From the NCBI GenBank assembly GCA_002699585.1, contig PABP01000033.1, positions 16,919-80,918 of the forward strand: 64,000 bases of DNA, in the 5' to 3' direction. This DNA comes from Anaerolineaceae bacterium. GTDB lineage: Bacteria; Chloroflexota; Anaerolineae; Aggregatilineales; Phototrophicaceae. A program made the position numbers and the translations under genes. Positions within the stretch are counted from its first letter, which is position 1; every line of letters begins with the position of its first letter. Positions 41,513 to 51,039 of the stretch are shown in pieces. The notes beneath the pieces were generated by a model. The model saw only the letters and a program-made list of their open reading frames with translations. It did not search any database and was not told the DNA's origin.

Positions 41513-42649
41513 ATGAAGTTGGCCCTCGTGCATGATTGGCTGAACCAGGTAGGTGGTGCTGAAGATGTCCTGGCGACCCTGGTCGATATGTACCCGCAAA
41601 GCCCGGTATATACCAGCATTTACGCGCCGGACATCATGCCGGATTTTTACCACAAGTGGGACATCCGTACCCTTTGGATTGATAAGCTCCCTGGGATTCA
41701 TGACCATCATCAACCGTATTTGCCGATGTATCCGCCGGCGTGGGGCGGCCTTAAGCTCGATGGCTATGACGTCATCCTCAGCAACAAGAGCGGCTTTTGT
41801 CATGGCTTGCAGTTCGACACACAGCAGAGTGTCCATGTGTGTTACTGTCTGGCGCCGACGCGCTACGTCTGGCAGTTGGATGCGTATATCGCGCGGGAAG
41901 GCCTGGGCAAACCCGCCGAGATGGTCCTGCGTCCGCTGGTGAACTGGCTCAAACAGTGGGACTACAATGCGGCCCAGCGTGTGACGCACTTCATCGCTAT
42001 CAGCACGGAAATCCAAGAGCGCATCCAGACTTACTATGACCGTGATTCGGAGATTATCTTCCCGCCTGTGGAAACTGAGCGTTTCCAGCCAGTCGCCCCA
42101 GAAGAGGTCGAGGACTACTTCCTGATTGTTTCGCGGCTGATCCCGTATAAGCGGATTGATCTGGCGGTACAGGCTGCTACGCGCTTGAACCTGCCGCTTA
42201 AAATTGGTGGCAAAGGCCGTGATATGGAGCGGCTCAAGGCGATGGCTGGGCCAACGGTCGAGTTCCTGGGATTTGTGCCCGATGACGAACTACCGAGTCT
42301 GATGGCGAAAGCGAAGGCCTTTTTGTTCCCTGGCTTGGAAGATTTTGGCATCACGCCAGTCCAGGCAGAAGCCGCAGGTCGCCCGGTGATCGCTTATGGC
42401 GGTGGCGGTGCGCTCGATACCGTCATTCCCGGTGTGACAGGCGAACATTTTGCAGATATGACGGTCGATAGCTTGGTTGAGGTGATGTCCCAATTTGATG
42501 CCACGCGCTATGATCCGCAGAAGATCCGGCAGCATGCGCTTAAGTTCGATGTGCGCATTTTTGAAGCCCAGATCAAGGCGTTTGTTGAGCAGGCATCAGC
42601 AGCCCATCAAACCGGGGAATCGTTTATCTGGAAAGATCCGATTTCCTGA
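41513..42649 (+). CDS. GT4 glycosyltransferase (WbaZ-like)
   Basis: A 378-residue GT-B enzyme. The N-terminal LALVHDWLNQVGGAEDVL and the middle SNKSGFCHGLQ, CYCLAPTRYVWQLDAYI are typical of the WbaZ/mannosyltransferase group; the donor-binding half has YFLIVSRLIPYKRIDLAV, LKIGGKGRDMERL and PGLEDFGITPVQAEAAGRPVIAYGGGG. Probably adds mannose or a related sugar to a lipid-linked oligosaccharide at the cytoplasmic face. The Wzz-like gene follows. Confidence 0.92.
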   Translation: MKLALVHDWLNQVGGAEDVLATLVDMYPQSPVYTSIYAPDIMPDFYHKWDIRTLWIDKLPGIHDHHQPYLPMYPPAWGGLKLDGYDVILSNKSGFCHGLQFDTQQSVHVCYCLAPTRYVWQLDAYIAREGLGKPAEMVLRPLVNWLKQWDYNAAQRVTHFIAISTEIQERIQTYYDRDSEIIFPPVETERFQPVAPEEVEDYFLIVSRLIPYKRIDLAVQAATRLNLPLKIGGKGRDMERLKAMAGPTVEFLGFVPDDELPSLMAKAKAFLFPGLEDFGITPVQAEAAGRPVIAYGGGGALDTVIPGVTGEHFADMTVDSLVEVMSQFDATRYDPQKIRQHALKFDVRIFEAQIKAFVEQASAAHQTGESFIWKDPIS

Positions 42650-42728
42650 CGCTGGCTCGTTGAACCATTTGTTTCTTAAATATCATGCGCTATGCTAACG
42701 GCGCTATTTTGCTTGTGTGGAGGTCGCT

Positions 42729-43400
42729 ATGGAACTCAAACTCATCTGGCGGATGCTGCGTCGTCGCTGGTGGCTGATCCTTGTGCCGGTTGTCATCGCT
42801 GCAGTGCTGACGGTCCCTCAATTGTTGAACAGAGGATCAGCGGTATCAGGCGGGTTTGCAGCCAGCTTCAAGTACAGCGCTGCCCAGCAAACCAGCAATC
42901 TGCCGAACCGCGATGGTGACTTCCAGGATGTGTGGTTAGCGTCCGAGTTTGTGGTGAATGCATTTACCGATTGGGTGAAGAGCAGCTCATTCCGGGCGGA
43001 ACTGGCTGCCATGTTGGGCGATGATGTCGATCTGAGCCAACTGGATATTCAGGCGGATAATGACCGCAGCATTGGCCAGGTCTTTTTGTCGCATCCTGAT
43101 GCCGAGCAGCTTGAGTCGATTGCATCAGCGGCGATCACCATTTTGAGCACGCGCAATCAGGATTACTTCCCGCATCTGGGTGGGGAAGCGGCTATCGTGA
43201 CGATTGTCGATGCCCCGGTGGTTGTGCCGCAACAGCCGTCGCTGCCAAACCGCTTTGCGCCATTGATTCAGTTGGGCGTGGCGTTGTTGGGCGGCATCGT
43301 GTTGGCGGTCATCGCAGAATATCTGGACCCAATGCTGCACGATAAGGACGAGCTAAGAGCATTGGGCCTGCGCGTTTTATCGTCTGTGCCGCGCCGTTGA
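42729..43400 (+). CDS. Wzz/CapA-like polysaccharide chain-length protein
   Basis: A 223-residue inner-membrane protein: N-terminal WRMLRRRWWLILVPVVIAA leading into the first helix, an extracytoplasmic domain, a Pro-containing VVVPQQPSLPNRF motif just before the second helix (about 175-200), and a short cytoplasmic tail with LDPMLHDKDELRALGLRVL. This is the Wzz/CapA layout, which in Gram-positives pairs with a separate kinase (CpsD/CapB); a CpsD-like gene lies 11 kb away on the other strand. ATG at 42729 has a perfect GGAGGT upstream. The soluble domain is shorter than in E. coli Wzz. Confidence 0.8.
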   Translation: MELKLIWRMLRRRWWLILVPVVIAAVLTVPQLLNRGSAVSGGFAASFKYSAAQQTSNLPNRDGDFQDVWLASEFVVNAFTDWVKSSSFRAELAAMLGDDVDLSQLDIQADNDRSIGQVFLSHPDAEQLESIASAAITILSTRNQDYFPHLGGEAAIVTIVDAPVVVPQQPSLPNRFAPLIQLGVALLGGIVLAVIAEYLDPMLHDKDELRALGLRVLSSVPRR

Positions 43401-43422
43401 GCGCGGTTGCTTTGCGCTGTGC

Positions 43423-43707
43423 CTAGTCGTATTGTTCGCGTTTGAGCGCTTCGTGCCGCAATTCATTGCCCTGGAAGTAAAAGGCAATGATGAGCGTGGC
43501 TGCGCTGAACAGGCCACCAATCAAGAAGCCCACTGTCAGGGCATGGGCGAATAGATTGCCCTGCGCCAAGCCGAACAGCGTCATGGAAACAATGCTGCCG
43601 AAGACACCAGCCGCGCCGATGATCGTCGGTGAGGCCAGTCGGCGGCGAATGGCGATATACATGGCGACGAGGATAATGGCGAAAATCACGAAAAATATCA
43701 TGTACAT
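43423..43707 (-). CDS. Small membrane protein with three helices
   Basis: A 94-residue protein, nearly all hydrophobic: helices about 2-20, 31-50 and 58-80, then a basic/acidic tail. I do not recognise a family. The start ATG has AGGAG 7 bases upstream. It lies 41 bases after the kynurenine-formamidase-like gene on the same strand, so the two are probably cotranscribed. Confidence 0.65.
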   Translation of the reverse strand: MYMIFFVIFAIILVAMYIAIRRRLASPTIIGAAGVFGSIVSMTLFGLAQGNLFAHALTVGFLIGGLFSAATLIIAFYFQGNELRHEALKREQYD

Positions 43708-43748
43708 GGTTAAACTCCTGAATCAGCTTCAGATGCGTGTTGGTCGAA

Positions 43749-44378
43749 TCAGATAGAGCGTAAGATGGCCCTGACGGGGGACCCGCAGGCCAGATCAAGT
43801 TTTAAGGGCAAGGCGACCAGTTCGTAGTCGCCATCGGGTACGCCTTTGAGCATCAATCCTTCTAAATTCACCATATTATGTTGATGAATCGCGTGGTGTC
43901 CGGGCAAATCTTTGCTTTCCAGGGCATCCACGGATGGCGAATCCAACCCAATCAGCACATAGTTCATATCGGCTAACCATGCGATTAGCTCTGGCGATGG
44001 ATAGACAATCGCGTCAGGCCATTGGTCGTCAGGTAGATCGCTGACGTGGCTGTGGATCAACAAACGCTCACCACCTACCAAATCGACATGGTCGAAATCC
44101 GCAGGCATCAGCGGACCAGAAGGCTTATTGACAGTGACAACCCGCGCAGGCCCGATATAGGCCGCTAGCGGCATGGCGCTGATATACGCCCCCTCAGCTT
44201 CATAATGAAAATAGGCATCAGCATGTGTGCCGATATGGGCTGTCGTCGTCACGGTCGTCAGGTTGACGCTGTCGCCGTTGGCGATGGTCATGGCGTACTG
44301 CGCAGCATAAGGTGCATCCCCTGGCCACACATGGGTTGAGGGGCTTACTGTGCGCGTGATGTCGTAAATCCGATTCAT
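43749..44378 (-). CDS. Cyclase/arylformamidase-family hydrolase (KynB-like)
   Basis: A 209-residue metal-dependent hydrolase of the cyclase/kynurenine-formamidase family: IYDITRTVSPSTHVWPGD at the start, the metal motif HIGTHADAYFHY, and LPGHHAIHQHNMVNLEGL near the end. KynB removes the formyl group from N-formylkynurenine in tryptophan breakdown; relatives act on other amides or lactones. No other kynurenine-pathway gene is near, so the substrate is left open. A hairpin lies just upstream of its start (44392-44422). Confidence 0.85.
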   Translation of the reverse strand: MNRIYDITRTVSPSTHVWPGDAPYAAQYAMTIANGDSVNLTTVTTTAHIGTHADAYFHYEAEGAYISAMPLAAYIGPARVVTVNKPSGPLMPADFDHVDLVGGERLLIHSHVSDLPDDQWPDAIVYPSPELIAWLADMNYVLIGLDSPSVDALESKDLPGHHAIHQHNMVNLEGLMLKGVPDGDYELVALPLKLDLACGSPVRAILRSI

Positions 44379-44391
44379 CGTATACTGTCGC

Positions 44392-44422
44392 CTTGGGCCA
44401 CGTCACATGGCCATAATCCAAG
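44392..44422 (-). repeat. Hairpin just upstream of the KynB-like gene
   Basis: CTTG/CAAG and GGCCA/TGGCC pair around a 7-nt loop, with a 6-nt bulge on one side, 14-44 bases before the start codon. Could be a leader structure or operator. Confidence 0.35.
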
Positions 44423-44625
44423 CTCAGTGTAGCAAAGAAAGTGAAGTATGACGCTTAACATTTCTTCATTGTGAGCGAACCTGTACAAAGGTCCTACCCT
44501 CTGTTTCCCATCATGTCTCTACAATTTGCCCAATAAGCTAGACGGCGACCCTGGCACACGCTACAGTCATCATTCTGGCCTGTATAGGGCAGGTAGATTT
44601 TTATTGTGAATTAGGAGAAAAATAC

Positions 44626-47600
44626 ATGCGCCATCGATATTTTGGTTTATATGTATTGCTTGCTCTGATCTTGTTTAGTCTGCCAATAGTGGCCCAGGAA
44701 CGTCCGACAGAAAATCCGGATGGGTTTGCTACGCCGAATACGGTATCGATTCCGGGTACGGTGCAACCGGCGATGGGCTGCCCTGGCGAATGGGCACCTG
44801 ATTGCGAAGCCAGCTTTCTGGAAGATATGGGCGATAGCATCTGGCATGGCACTTTCCTGCTGCCAGCCGGAGACTACGAATATAAGGCCGCGCTCAATGG
44901 CAGTTGGGACGAAAATTATGGCGCTAATGGCGAGGCCAGCGGTCCCAATATTGCCCTGTCCCTGGCGGAAGATACCGAAGTGACATTTATCTACGATCAT
45001 TTGCGCGGCATGGTGATCGACAGCGTCAATATGCCGGATCTGGCTTTCCCTGGTGGTGAGTCCATGGTGGCAGATTCAGAACCCGCTGCACCGCCGGAGA
45101 TGGTCAATATTCCGGGGACGATCCAGCCTGCGTTGGGCTGCCCGGGTGAATGGGCACCCGACTGTGAAGCAACACTGCTTGAATACAACGATGCCTGGGA
45201 TGTGTGGCTGCGCACCTTCGATGTGCCAGCCGGGAGCTACGAATACAAAGTAGCCATCAATGGCAGTTGGGATGAAAACTACGGCGGCATGGCCGACCCC
45301 GGCGGCGCGAATGTTTCCCTGGCTGTGCCAGAAGACCAGGCCGTTACCTTCATCTATGACCATAAAACGCACTGGATCGCTGATGATGTGCGTCAGGAAA
45401 TCGTGACAGCGCCCGGTAGCTATCAGTCGGAAGTCGGCTGCGAAGAAGACTTCCAGGCGGACTGCTTAGCGACGTGGCTGCAAGATGTCGATGGGGATGG
45501 TGTTTATACCTACAGTACCAATGCTATCCCCGCTGGTGAGTATACGGCGCGGACGGCTGTGGGAATGTCGATGGACGAGACCTACGGCGTTAATGGCGAG
45601 CCTGACGGTGAAGACATCACTTTTAGTGTGCCAGAAGATGGCACAACAGTAAGTTTTATTTTCGATGCCAACATGCGGGCGATGGTCGTCTCGACAGGGG
45701 GTACGGCTGTGTCCGGTGCGGATCTGCGTGAACAACGCGCTCATTGGGTGACTGAGAATACCCTGCTATGGGCTACAGAGCCGCAAGCGGGCCTGACTTA
45801 CAAGCTGATCTATAGTCTGCAAGCCCGTATGAGCCTGAGCCTGTTCGGCTTGACCGGGGTGGATGCATCGCTTTCGTTGGAGCCTGTCGATACAATTGCT
45901 GAGGATGTGCTGGCCAAGTTCCCGCATTTGGAAGGGCTATTCGCCTATCAAATCGTGGATAGTGATCTGGCGCTGGTACCAGAAGTTTTGCGCAGCCAGA
46001 TGGCCATTGCCGCCTATAACGGCGACGATCTGGTGGCGATCAATGGCTTACAAATTCCGGGTGTGCTGGATGACCTGTATACCTATTCCGGCGATCTGGG
46101 CGTGACCTATGATGTTAATGGCATCCCGGCGATAACCGTCTGGGCACCGACGGCGCAGAATGTCGAGTTTTTGCTATTTGAAGACAGCGCGCCTGGGACC
46201 GATCCGACCGTGCTGCCGATGAGCCACAATAGTGCAGCCGGGACATGGCGTATCGTCGGCCAGCCGGGGTGGGATCGCCAGTATTACCTGTTCCGGGTGA
46301 CCGTTTATGCGCCGACGGAACAGGCGATTGTCGTCAACGATGTGACCGACCCCTACAGCGTCAGCCTGTCTTTGAACAGCACCCGCAGTCAGCTCGTCAA
46401 CTTGTCCGATACTGATTTGATGCCGGATGGTTGGGCATCGCTAGAAAAACCAGCCTTAGACGCGCCGGAAGACATCACCGTGTATGAGCTGCATGTGCGC
46501 GATTTCAGTGCGTTTGACGAGAGCGTACCAGAAGCGTTGCGCGGCACATACGAGGCGTTCACGCTGGATGACAGCAATGGCGTGGCTCATCTGCAAGCAT
46601 TGCAAGCCGCCGGGTTGACTCATCTGCATCTGCTGCCGACCTTCGATATTGCGACCATCAATGAGAACAAACCGCGCTGGTTCGAGCCGGACTATGAGGA
46701 ACTGGCGGCGCTCGCATCTGATAGCGAAGAGCAGCAGGCCATCATCGACCCCATTCGTGATCTGGATGGCTTCAACTGGGGTTACGACCCGTATCACTAC
46801 AATGTACCGGAAGGCAGCTACAGCACCAATCCTGATGGCACCACGCGCATTGTTGAGTACCGTGATATGGTGCAGTCGCTGAATGAGATGGGCCTGCGTG
46901 TGGTCCAGGATGTGGTCTACAACCATACCAACAGCAGCGGCCAGAGTTCGCGCAGTGTGCTCGACCGTATTGTTCCCGGTTACTACCATCGCTTGAATGA
47001 TCGCGGTGGGGTCGAAACCAGCACATGCTGCCAGAATACGGCCACCGAACACAATATGATGCGTCGTCTGATGATTGATTCAGTCGTTTTGCATGCCACC
47101 CAGTACAAAGTTGATGGCTTCCGTTTTGACTTGATGGGCCATCATATGCTCGATGACATGATCGCCTTACGCGCCGCGCTAGACAGCCTCACGCTGGAAG
47201 AAGATGGCGTCGATGGCAGCAGCATCTATATCTATGGCGAGGGCTGGAACTTCGGCGAGGTCGAAAATAACGCACGGGGCATCAATGCGACCCAACTAAA
47301 TATCGCTGGCACGGGTATCGGCGTGTTCAATGATCGCCTGCGTGATGCTGTTCGTGGTGGTAATCCCTTCGGTGATCGTCAGGAACAGGGTTTATCCAAT
47401 GGCCAATATGTGGATTCCAACGGCCTTGATCCTGAGAGCAGCAGCCTGGATGACGTCCTGCTGCATATGGACCAGGTGCGGGCCAGTCTTGCGGGTAATC
47501 TGATGACCTACACGTTTACAGACCGCAACGGCGATCTGGTCGATGGCACGCAAGTGGTCTATGGTGGCGATCCGGCGGCCTACACGCTCGACCCGCAGGA

Positions 47601-48342
47601 GAACATCGTTTACGTCGATAAGCACGATAACGAAACGCTCTACGACAACAACGTCTACAAGACGCCCGATGCCGACATGGATACGCGCGTTCGCATGCAA
47701 ATCCTCGGCTTGAGCTATACCATGTACGCTCAGGGTGTGCCCTTCTTCCAGGCAGGTACGGACATGCTGCGCAGTAAGTCGATGGACCGCAACAGCTACA
47801 ACAGCGGCGACTGGTTCAATCGGCTGGATTGGACTTACCAGACCAATAACTTCGGTGTAGGTTTGCCCCCTGCTGGCGACAACAGCGCTGAATGGCCGAC
47901 CATGCAACCTCTGTTAGCTGATCCGAGTATTCAGGCCGGGGAAGAAGCTATCACCGCGACGACGATGCGCTTCCAGGATATGCTGCGGGTACGCTACAGC
48001 ACGCCGCTGCTGCGCCTGCGCACCGCTGAGGACATTAACGCACGGGTGGCGTTCCACAACACAGGCCCAGACCAGATGCCTGGGGTCATCGTGATGAGCA
48101 TCAACGATACCGTTGGTGACGATCTGGATGCCAACTATGATATGGTTTTAGTCGTGTTCAATGGCATGCCGGACACGCTGGAATACACGGCGGATGATCT
48201 GGATGGTATGGTCTGGGAACTGCATCCTGTGCTGGCTGATGGCCACGATGATGTCCTGGCAACGGCTCGCGCCGATGGCGACACAGGTACGTTTACGGTT
48301 CCGGCTTATTCAACCGCTGTTTACGTAGTGCCGCAGGGCTAA
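44626..48342 (+). CDS. Secreted pullulanase (GH13) with three N-terminal X25-type modules
   Basis: A 1,238-residue enzyme that cuts alpha-1,6 branches in pullulan, glycogen or starch. Signal peptide 1-24; three tandem X25-like modules (about 36-130, 160-252, 258-358), the first two sharing GCPGEWAPDC and NGSWDENYG and the third diverged (GCEEDFQADC); then an N-terminal pullulanase region, and the GH13 catalytic barrel. The type I pullulanase motif NWGYDP is at 717-722, VVQDVVYNHT follows, and the catalytic trio is Asp835 (GFRFDLMG), Glu872 (YGEGWNFG) and Asp1001 (KHDNE). A C-terminal beta domain ends the protein. GGAG lies 8 bases before the ATG. Confidence 0.94.
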   Translation: MRHRYFGLYVLLALILFSLPIVAQERPTENPDGFATPNTVSIPGTVQPAMGCPGEWAPDCEASFLEDMGDSIWHGTFLLPAGDYEYKAALNGSWDENYGANGEASGPNIALSLAEDTEVTFIYDHLRGMVIDSVNMPDLAFPGGESMVADSEPAAPPEMVNIPGTIQPALGCPGEWAPDCEATLLEYNDAWDVWLRTFDVPAGSYEYKVAINGSWDENYGGMADPGGANVSLAVPEDQAVTFIYDHKTHWIADDVRQEIVTAPGSYQSEVGCEEDFQADCLATWLQDVDGDGVYTYSTNAIPAGEYTARTAVGMSMDETYGVNGEPDGEDITFSVPEDGTTVSFIFDANMRAMVVSTGGTAVSGADLREQRAHWVTENTLLWATEPQAGLTYKLIYSLQARMSLSLFGLTGVDASLSLEPVDTIAEDVLAKFPHLEGLFAYQIVDSDLALVPEVLRSQMAIAAYNGDDLVAINGLQIPGVLDDLYTYSGDLGVTYDVNGIPAITVWAPTAQNVEFLLFEDSAPGTDPTVLPMSHNSAAGTWRIVGQPGWDRQYYLFRVTVYAPTEQAIVVNDVTDPYSVSLSLNSTRSQLVNLSDTDLMPDGWASLEKPALDAPEDITVYELHVRDFSAFDESVPEALRGTYEAFTLDDSNGVAHLQALQAAGLTHLHLLPTFDIATINENKPRWFEPDYEELAALASDSEEQQAIIDPIRDLDGFNWGYDPYHYNVPEGSYSTNPDGTTRIVEYRDMVQSLNEMGLRVVQDVVYNHTNSSGQSSRSVLDRIVPGYYHRLNDRGGVETSTCCQNTATEHNMMRRLMIDSVVLHATQYKVDGFRFDLMGHHMLDDMIALRAALDSLTLEEDGVDGSSIYIYGEGWNFGEVENNARGINATQLNIAGTGIGVFNDRLRDAVRGGNPFGDRQEQGLSNGQYVDSNGLDPESSSLDDVLLHMDQVRASLAGNLMTYTFTDRNGDLVDGTQVVYGGDPAAYTLDPQENIVYVDKHDNETLYDNNVYKTPDADMDTRVRMQILGLSYTMYAQGVPFFQAGTDMLRSKSMDRNSYNSGDWFNRLDWTYQTNNFGVGLPPAGDNSAEWPTMQPLLADPSIQAGEEAITATTMRFQDMLRVRYSTPLLRLRTAEDINARVAFHNTGPDQMPGVIVMSINDTVGDDLDANYDMVLVVFNGMPDTLEYTADDLDGMVWELHPVLADGHDDVLATARADGDTGTFTVPAYSTAVYVVPQG

Positions 48343-48362
48343 GATAGCTAGAAATCAAATGC

Positions 48363-48391
48363 AAAACGGGACACACACGTGTCCCGTTTTT
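48363..48391. terminator. Bidirectional intrinsic terminator after the pullulanase gene
   Basis: A 12-bp stem (48363-48374 with 48379-48390) with a 4-nt loop, A-run and T-run on the two sides; lies between the convergent pullulanase and LMW-phosphatase genes. Confidence 0.93.
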
Positions 48392-48412
48392 GCGTAGTCT
48401 GTTGCTGATGTG

Positions 48413-48886
48413 CTAGAGATCGTGCTGCTGGCGAATGTAGTCGAGCAGGGCATCACTGCCTTTGCTGACAAGATCATAGGTGTAATCGAAGCGACCTGTA
48501 TACCAGGGGTCTGGCACTTCATCGACATCGACCAGGCCCTTTTCGGCGGCAAATGACAAAAACAGCTCGATTTCAGCACTGTCTGTATGGCCAGCACGCA
48601 AAATAGCTGACAAATTGTCTTTGTCCATCGCCAGGATGTAATCGTACTCGTCCAGATCGTGGCGGGTGAATTGACGGGCGCGGCCATCATAGGGCACGTT
48701 ATTCGCACGTAGGACGCCCAACGTCCCGTGATGGGCTTTGTCGCCGACATGCCAGCCGCCTGTACCGGCGCTGTCGATCTCAAAATGTGCGCCCAGGCCA
48801 GCCTGATTTACCTTATGCTGGAACACCGCTTCCGCCATCGGCGAACGGCAGATGTTTCCCAGACAAACGAACAATACACGAATCAT
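48413..48886 (-). CDS. Low-molecular-weight protein tyrosine phosphatase
   Basis: A 157-residue phosphatase with the P-loop VCLGNICRSPMAEA (C-x5-R-S), SAGTGGWHVGD and the general-acid loop DPWYTGRFDYTYDL. Enzymes of this type (Wzb, PtpA) dephosphorylate the tyrosine kinases that control polysaccharide export; the CpsD-like kinase at 54.3 kb is a possible target. It starts 21 bases after the bactofilin gene on the same strand. Confidence 0.93.
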   Translation of the reverse strand: MIRVLFVCLGNICRSPMAEAVFQHKVNQAGLGAHFEIDSAGTGGWHVGDKAHHGTLGVLRANNVPYDGRARQFTRHDLDEYDYILAMDKDNLSAILRAGHTDSAEIELFLSFAAEKGLVDVDEVPDPWYTGRFDYTYDLVSKGSDALLDYIRQQHDL

Positions 48887-48907
48887 TTTGAATAATCGCC
48901 TTCGGCC

Positions 48908-49555
48908 TTAAATGTGGTCGTTTTCGGCTTCTGGTGTGTCGTCTGAGGTATCGCCCTCAACAACGGAATCACCCTCGTTGATGGCTTCGGCGGCTTCGCT
49001 GGCTGATGGCTCGGTCGGGGCGGATGTGATCTCTTGGGTGTCGTAGATCTCATCAATGACAGCCTCAACCGGGGCATCTGATGGGGCGGTGACTGTTTCA
49101 GCGTTCTCTTCCAGTGCGGGCACGTCGGCTTGTTTACCCGGTTCGATTTCATTGCGGCCCACCATCGTGATGCGGCCATCAATGAAGGCCCCTTCTTCAG
49201 TTGTCAGGGCCGTTGCGCGGATGTCACCCCAGATGCGGCCTGTCCGCAAAAGCTGGACTTTGTTCCCTGTGACGTTGCCGCGTACGGCACCAGCAATCGA
49301 AATGTTACGGGCTTCAATATCGGCGTTGATGATAGCTGTTTCGCCAACGAGAATATTGCCTTCAATTTCCAGCGTACCGGTAAATGTGCCGTCGATCCGC
49401 ATATTGCCTTTGCTGCTCAGGCGACCTTCGAGGTCGGCCCCGGCACCGAGTACGCTTTCAAAGCCAATGGGCTGCTGCGCGTAGGGGCGCGGTGCATCGG
49501 TTTTTTGATTGTGTTCAACATCGTCTGTTTGGCGTCTACCAGAGAAGAAGGACAT
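48908..49555 (-). CDS. Bactofilin (polymer-forming cytoskeletal protein)
   Basis: A 215-residue protein with a central bactofilin domain (about 30-130) of right-handed beta-helix repeats: GAGADLEGRLSSKGNMRIDGTF, GNILVGETAIINADIEARNI, VRGNVTGNKVQLLRTGRIWGDI. A long acidic, disordered C-terminal tail follows (about 150-215, rich in Glu/Ala/Pro/Ser). Bactofilins form filaments without nucleotide and help locate envelope enzymes or curve cells. The start ATG at 49555 has AAAGGA upstream; an in-frame TTG six codons earlier is less likely. It is followed by the LMW phosphatase gene. Confidence 0.9.
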   Translation of the reverse strand: MSFFSGRRQTDDVEHNQKTDAPRPYAQQPIGFESVLGAGADLEGRLSSKGNMRIDGTFTGTLEIEGNILVGETAIINADIEARNISIAGAVRGNVTGNKVQLLRTGRIWGDIRATALTTEEGAFIDGRITMVGRNEIEPGKQADVPALEENAETVTAPSDAPVEAVIDEIYDTQEITSAPTEPSASEAAEAINEGDSVVEGDTSDDTPEAENDHI

Positions 49556-49694
49556 GTTGGATGTTCCTTTCAACTGCGCAAGTTGGCATCGGAAGTATGA
49601 GTATCTTGATGCGATAACGATAATGTGAATACAGCATACAGAGGACCGGGTCAGTGTGCAACGGTCATATGCAGTTTGTCATGGAGTGAGACGG

Positions 49695-50885
49695 TCAAAC
49701 CGTATCCGGTAAGACGTAAGCCGCTGCCGCTGCGGAAAGCAACCCGGCTCCCATCGTGAGGGCAGCTTCGTCCATGTCAAAGCGCGGGTGATGGTGGCTG
49801 TAGTTGATGCCACGCGCTTCATTGGCGATGCCCACGAAGAAATAGACCCCCGGAATTTCATCGAGCACATAAGAAAAGTCATCGCTGGCCATCGTATGTG
49901 GTCGGTCGTTGATTTGCTCCGCGTTGAGCATGTGGCCGAATACCTGGGTGACGCGCTGCACGACGTCTTTATCGTTGACAGTGGGGATGGTCAGGTGGCG
50001 AACATGGACATCGGCGGTGCAACCGACCGACTCGCAAACCGAGCGGCTGACATCGCGCACATGCTGTTCGAGTAGTTCGCTGGTGTAGGCATTAAACGTG
50101 CGGAACGTTCCGGTGATTTCGACTGTTTCTGGGATGATGTTATGGGTATTGGTGCTGGTCTGGAGTCCCGTCACGCTGAGGATGACCGCGCCGTCCATCG
50201 CGTTCATGCGGCGACCTACGATGGTATGCAGGGCGGTAATCAACTGGCCCGTGCAGGCGACCGGGTCAATGGTGGTGTGGGGCATGGCGGCGTGGCCACC
50301 TTTGCCTTTTACCTTGATGCGAAAGACCGATGACCCTGACATGGTCGCACCAGCGGCAATGCCCACTGTGCCGACCGCTAGTGGTGACCACAGATGCAGC
50401 CCTAACGCGATGTCGGCTGCTGGCTGCATATCGAGCAAACCTGCATCGAGCATACGCAGCATGCCGCCGTGACCCTCTTCGCCCGGTTGGCATACCAGCC
50501 GAATGTTGCCGTGCATCTGGTCACGCTGTTCGGACAGAATTTGCGCGGTCGCCAGGGCAATCGCCATGTGGCCATCGTGGCCGCAGGCGTGCATCATGCC
50601 ATCCACCTGCGAGCGATAAGGGACATCGCTTAATTCCTGGATGGGTAAGGCGTCCATGTCACAGCGCAGCATGACTGTTGGGCCAGCGTGTGCGCCCTCT
50701 AAAAAGGCAACCACGCCTGTTTTGGCGACGCCTGTCTGGACTTCAAAGCCCATATCAGCCAGTCGTTGCGCCAGAATGCCCGCTGTCCGATGCTCCTGAA
50801 AGCCAATCTCAGGGTGCTGATGAAAGTCACGGCGTGTGGCGACCAACTCTGGCTGTAAGTCTGCGGCGCGGGCGAGGTAATCCAT
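49695..50885 (-). CDS. M20-family amidohydrolase
   Basis: A 396-residue metal-dependent hydrolase related to hippurate/N-acyl-amino-acid hydrolases: ATRRDFHQHPEIGFQE, RCDMDALPIQE, MHACGHDGHMAIAL (metal ligands), CQPGEEGHGGM with the catalytic Glu pair, KGKGGHAAMPH (dimerisation His) and the late YSHHHPRFD metal His. A second family member is at 21.7 kb; they are clearly diverged. Start at ATG 50885 was preferred over an in-frame GTG 12 codons earlier because homology starts after it. It lies 140 bases upstream of the bactofilin gene on the same strand. Confidence 0.9.
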   Translation of the reverse strand: MDYLARAADLQPELVATRRDFHQHPEIGFQEHRTAGILAQRLADMGFEVQTGVAKTGVVAFLEGAHAGPTVMLRCDMDALPIQELSDVPYRSQVDGMMHACGHDGHMAIALATAQILSEQRDQMHGNIRLVCQPGEEGHGGMLRMLDAGLLDMQPAADIALGLHLWSPLAVGTVGIAAGATMSGSSVFRIKVKGKGGHAAMPHTTIDPVACTGQLITALHTIVGRRMNAMDGAVILSVTGLQTSTNTHNIIPETVEITGTFRTFNAYTSELLEQHVRDVSRSVCESVGCTADVHVRHLTIPTVNDKDVVQRVTQVFGHMLNAEQINDRPHTMASDDFSYVLDEIPGVYFFVGIANEARGINYSHHHPRFDMDEAALTMGAGLLSAAAAAYVLPDTV

Positions 50886-50984
50886 GTGTGTTGCGAGCTT
50901 TCTATGTGGGGTTCTATACACAGGGTCTTTGCTTCTATCCTAAATGCAGGCCAATGAAGTATCGCTTAAGAAGCGTCATTCATC

Positions 50985-51013
50985 AAAAAAAGGGCGCACA
51001 TGGCACCCTTTTT
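50985..51013 (-). terminator. Intrinsic terminator after rmlB
   Basis: An 11-bp stem with one G-T pair (50987-50997 with 51003-51013), 5-nt loop, flanked by A/T runs; follows the rmlB stop by 27 bases on the minus strand. Confidence 0.85.
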
Positions 51014-51039
51014 GTATGCTTGTTGACTGCTGATCGTGT

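Noticed and set aside
41048..42016. 322-residue minus-strand frame opposite the methyltransferase and GT4 genes
   Set aside because: It spans two clearly coding plus-strand genes and their gap, with no recognisable domain.
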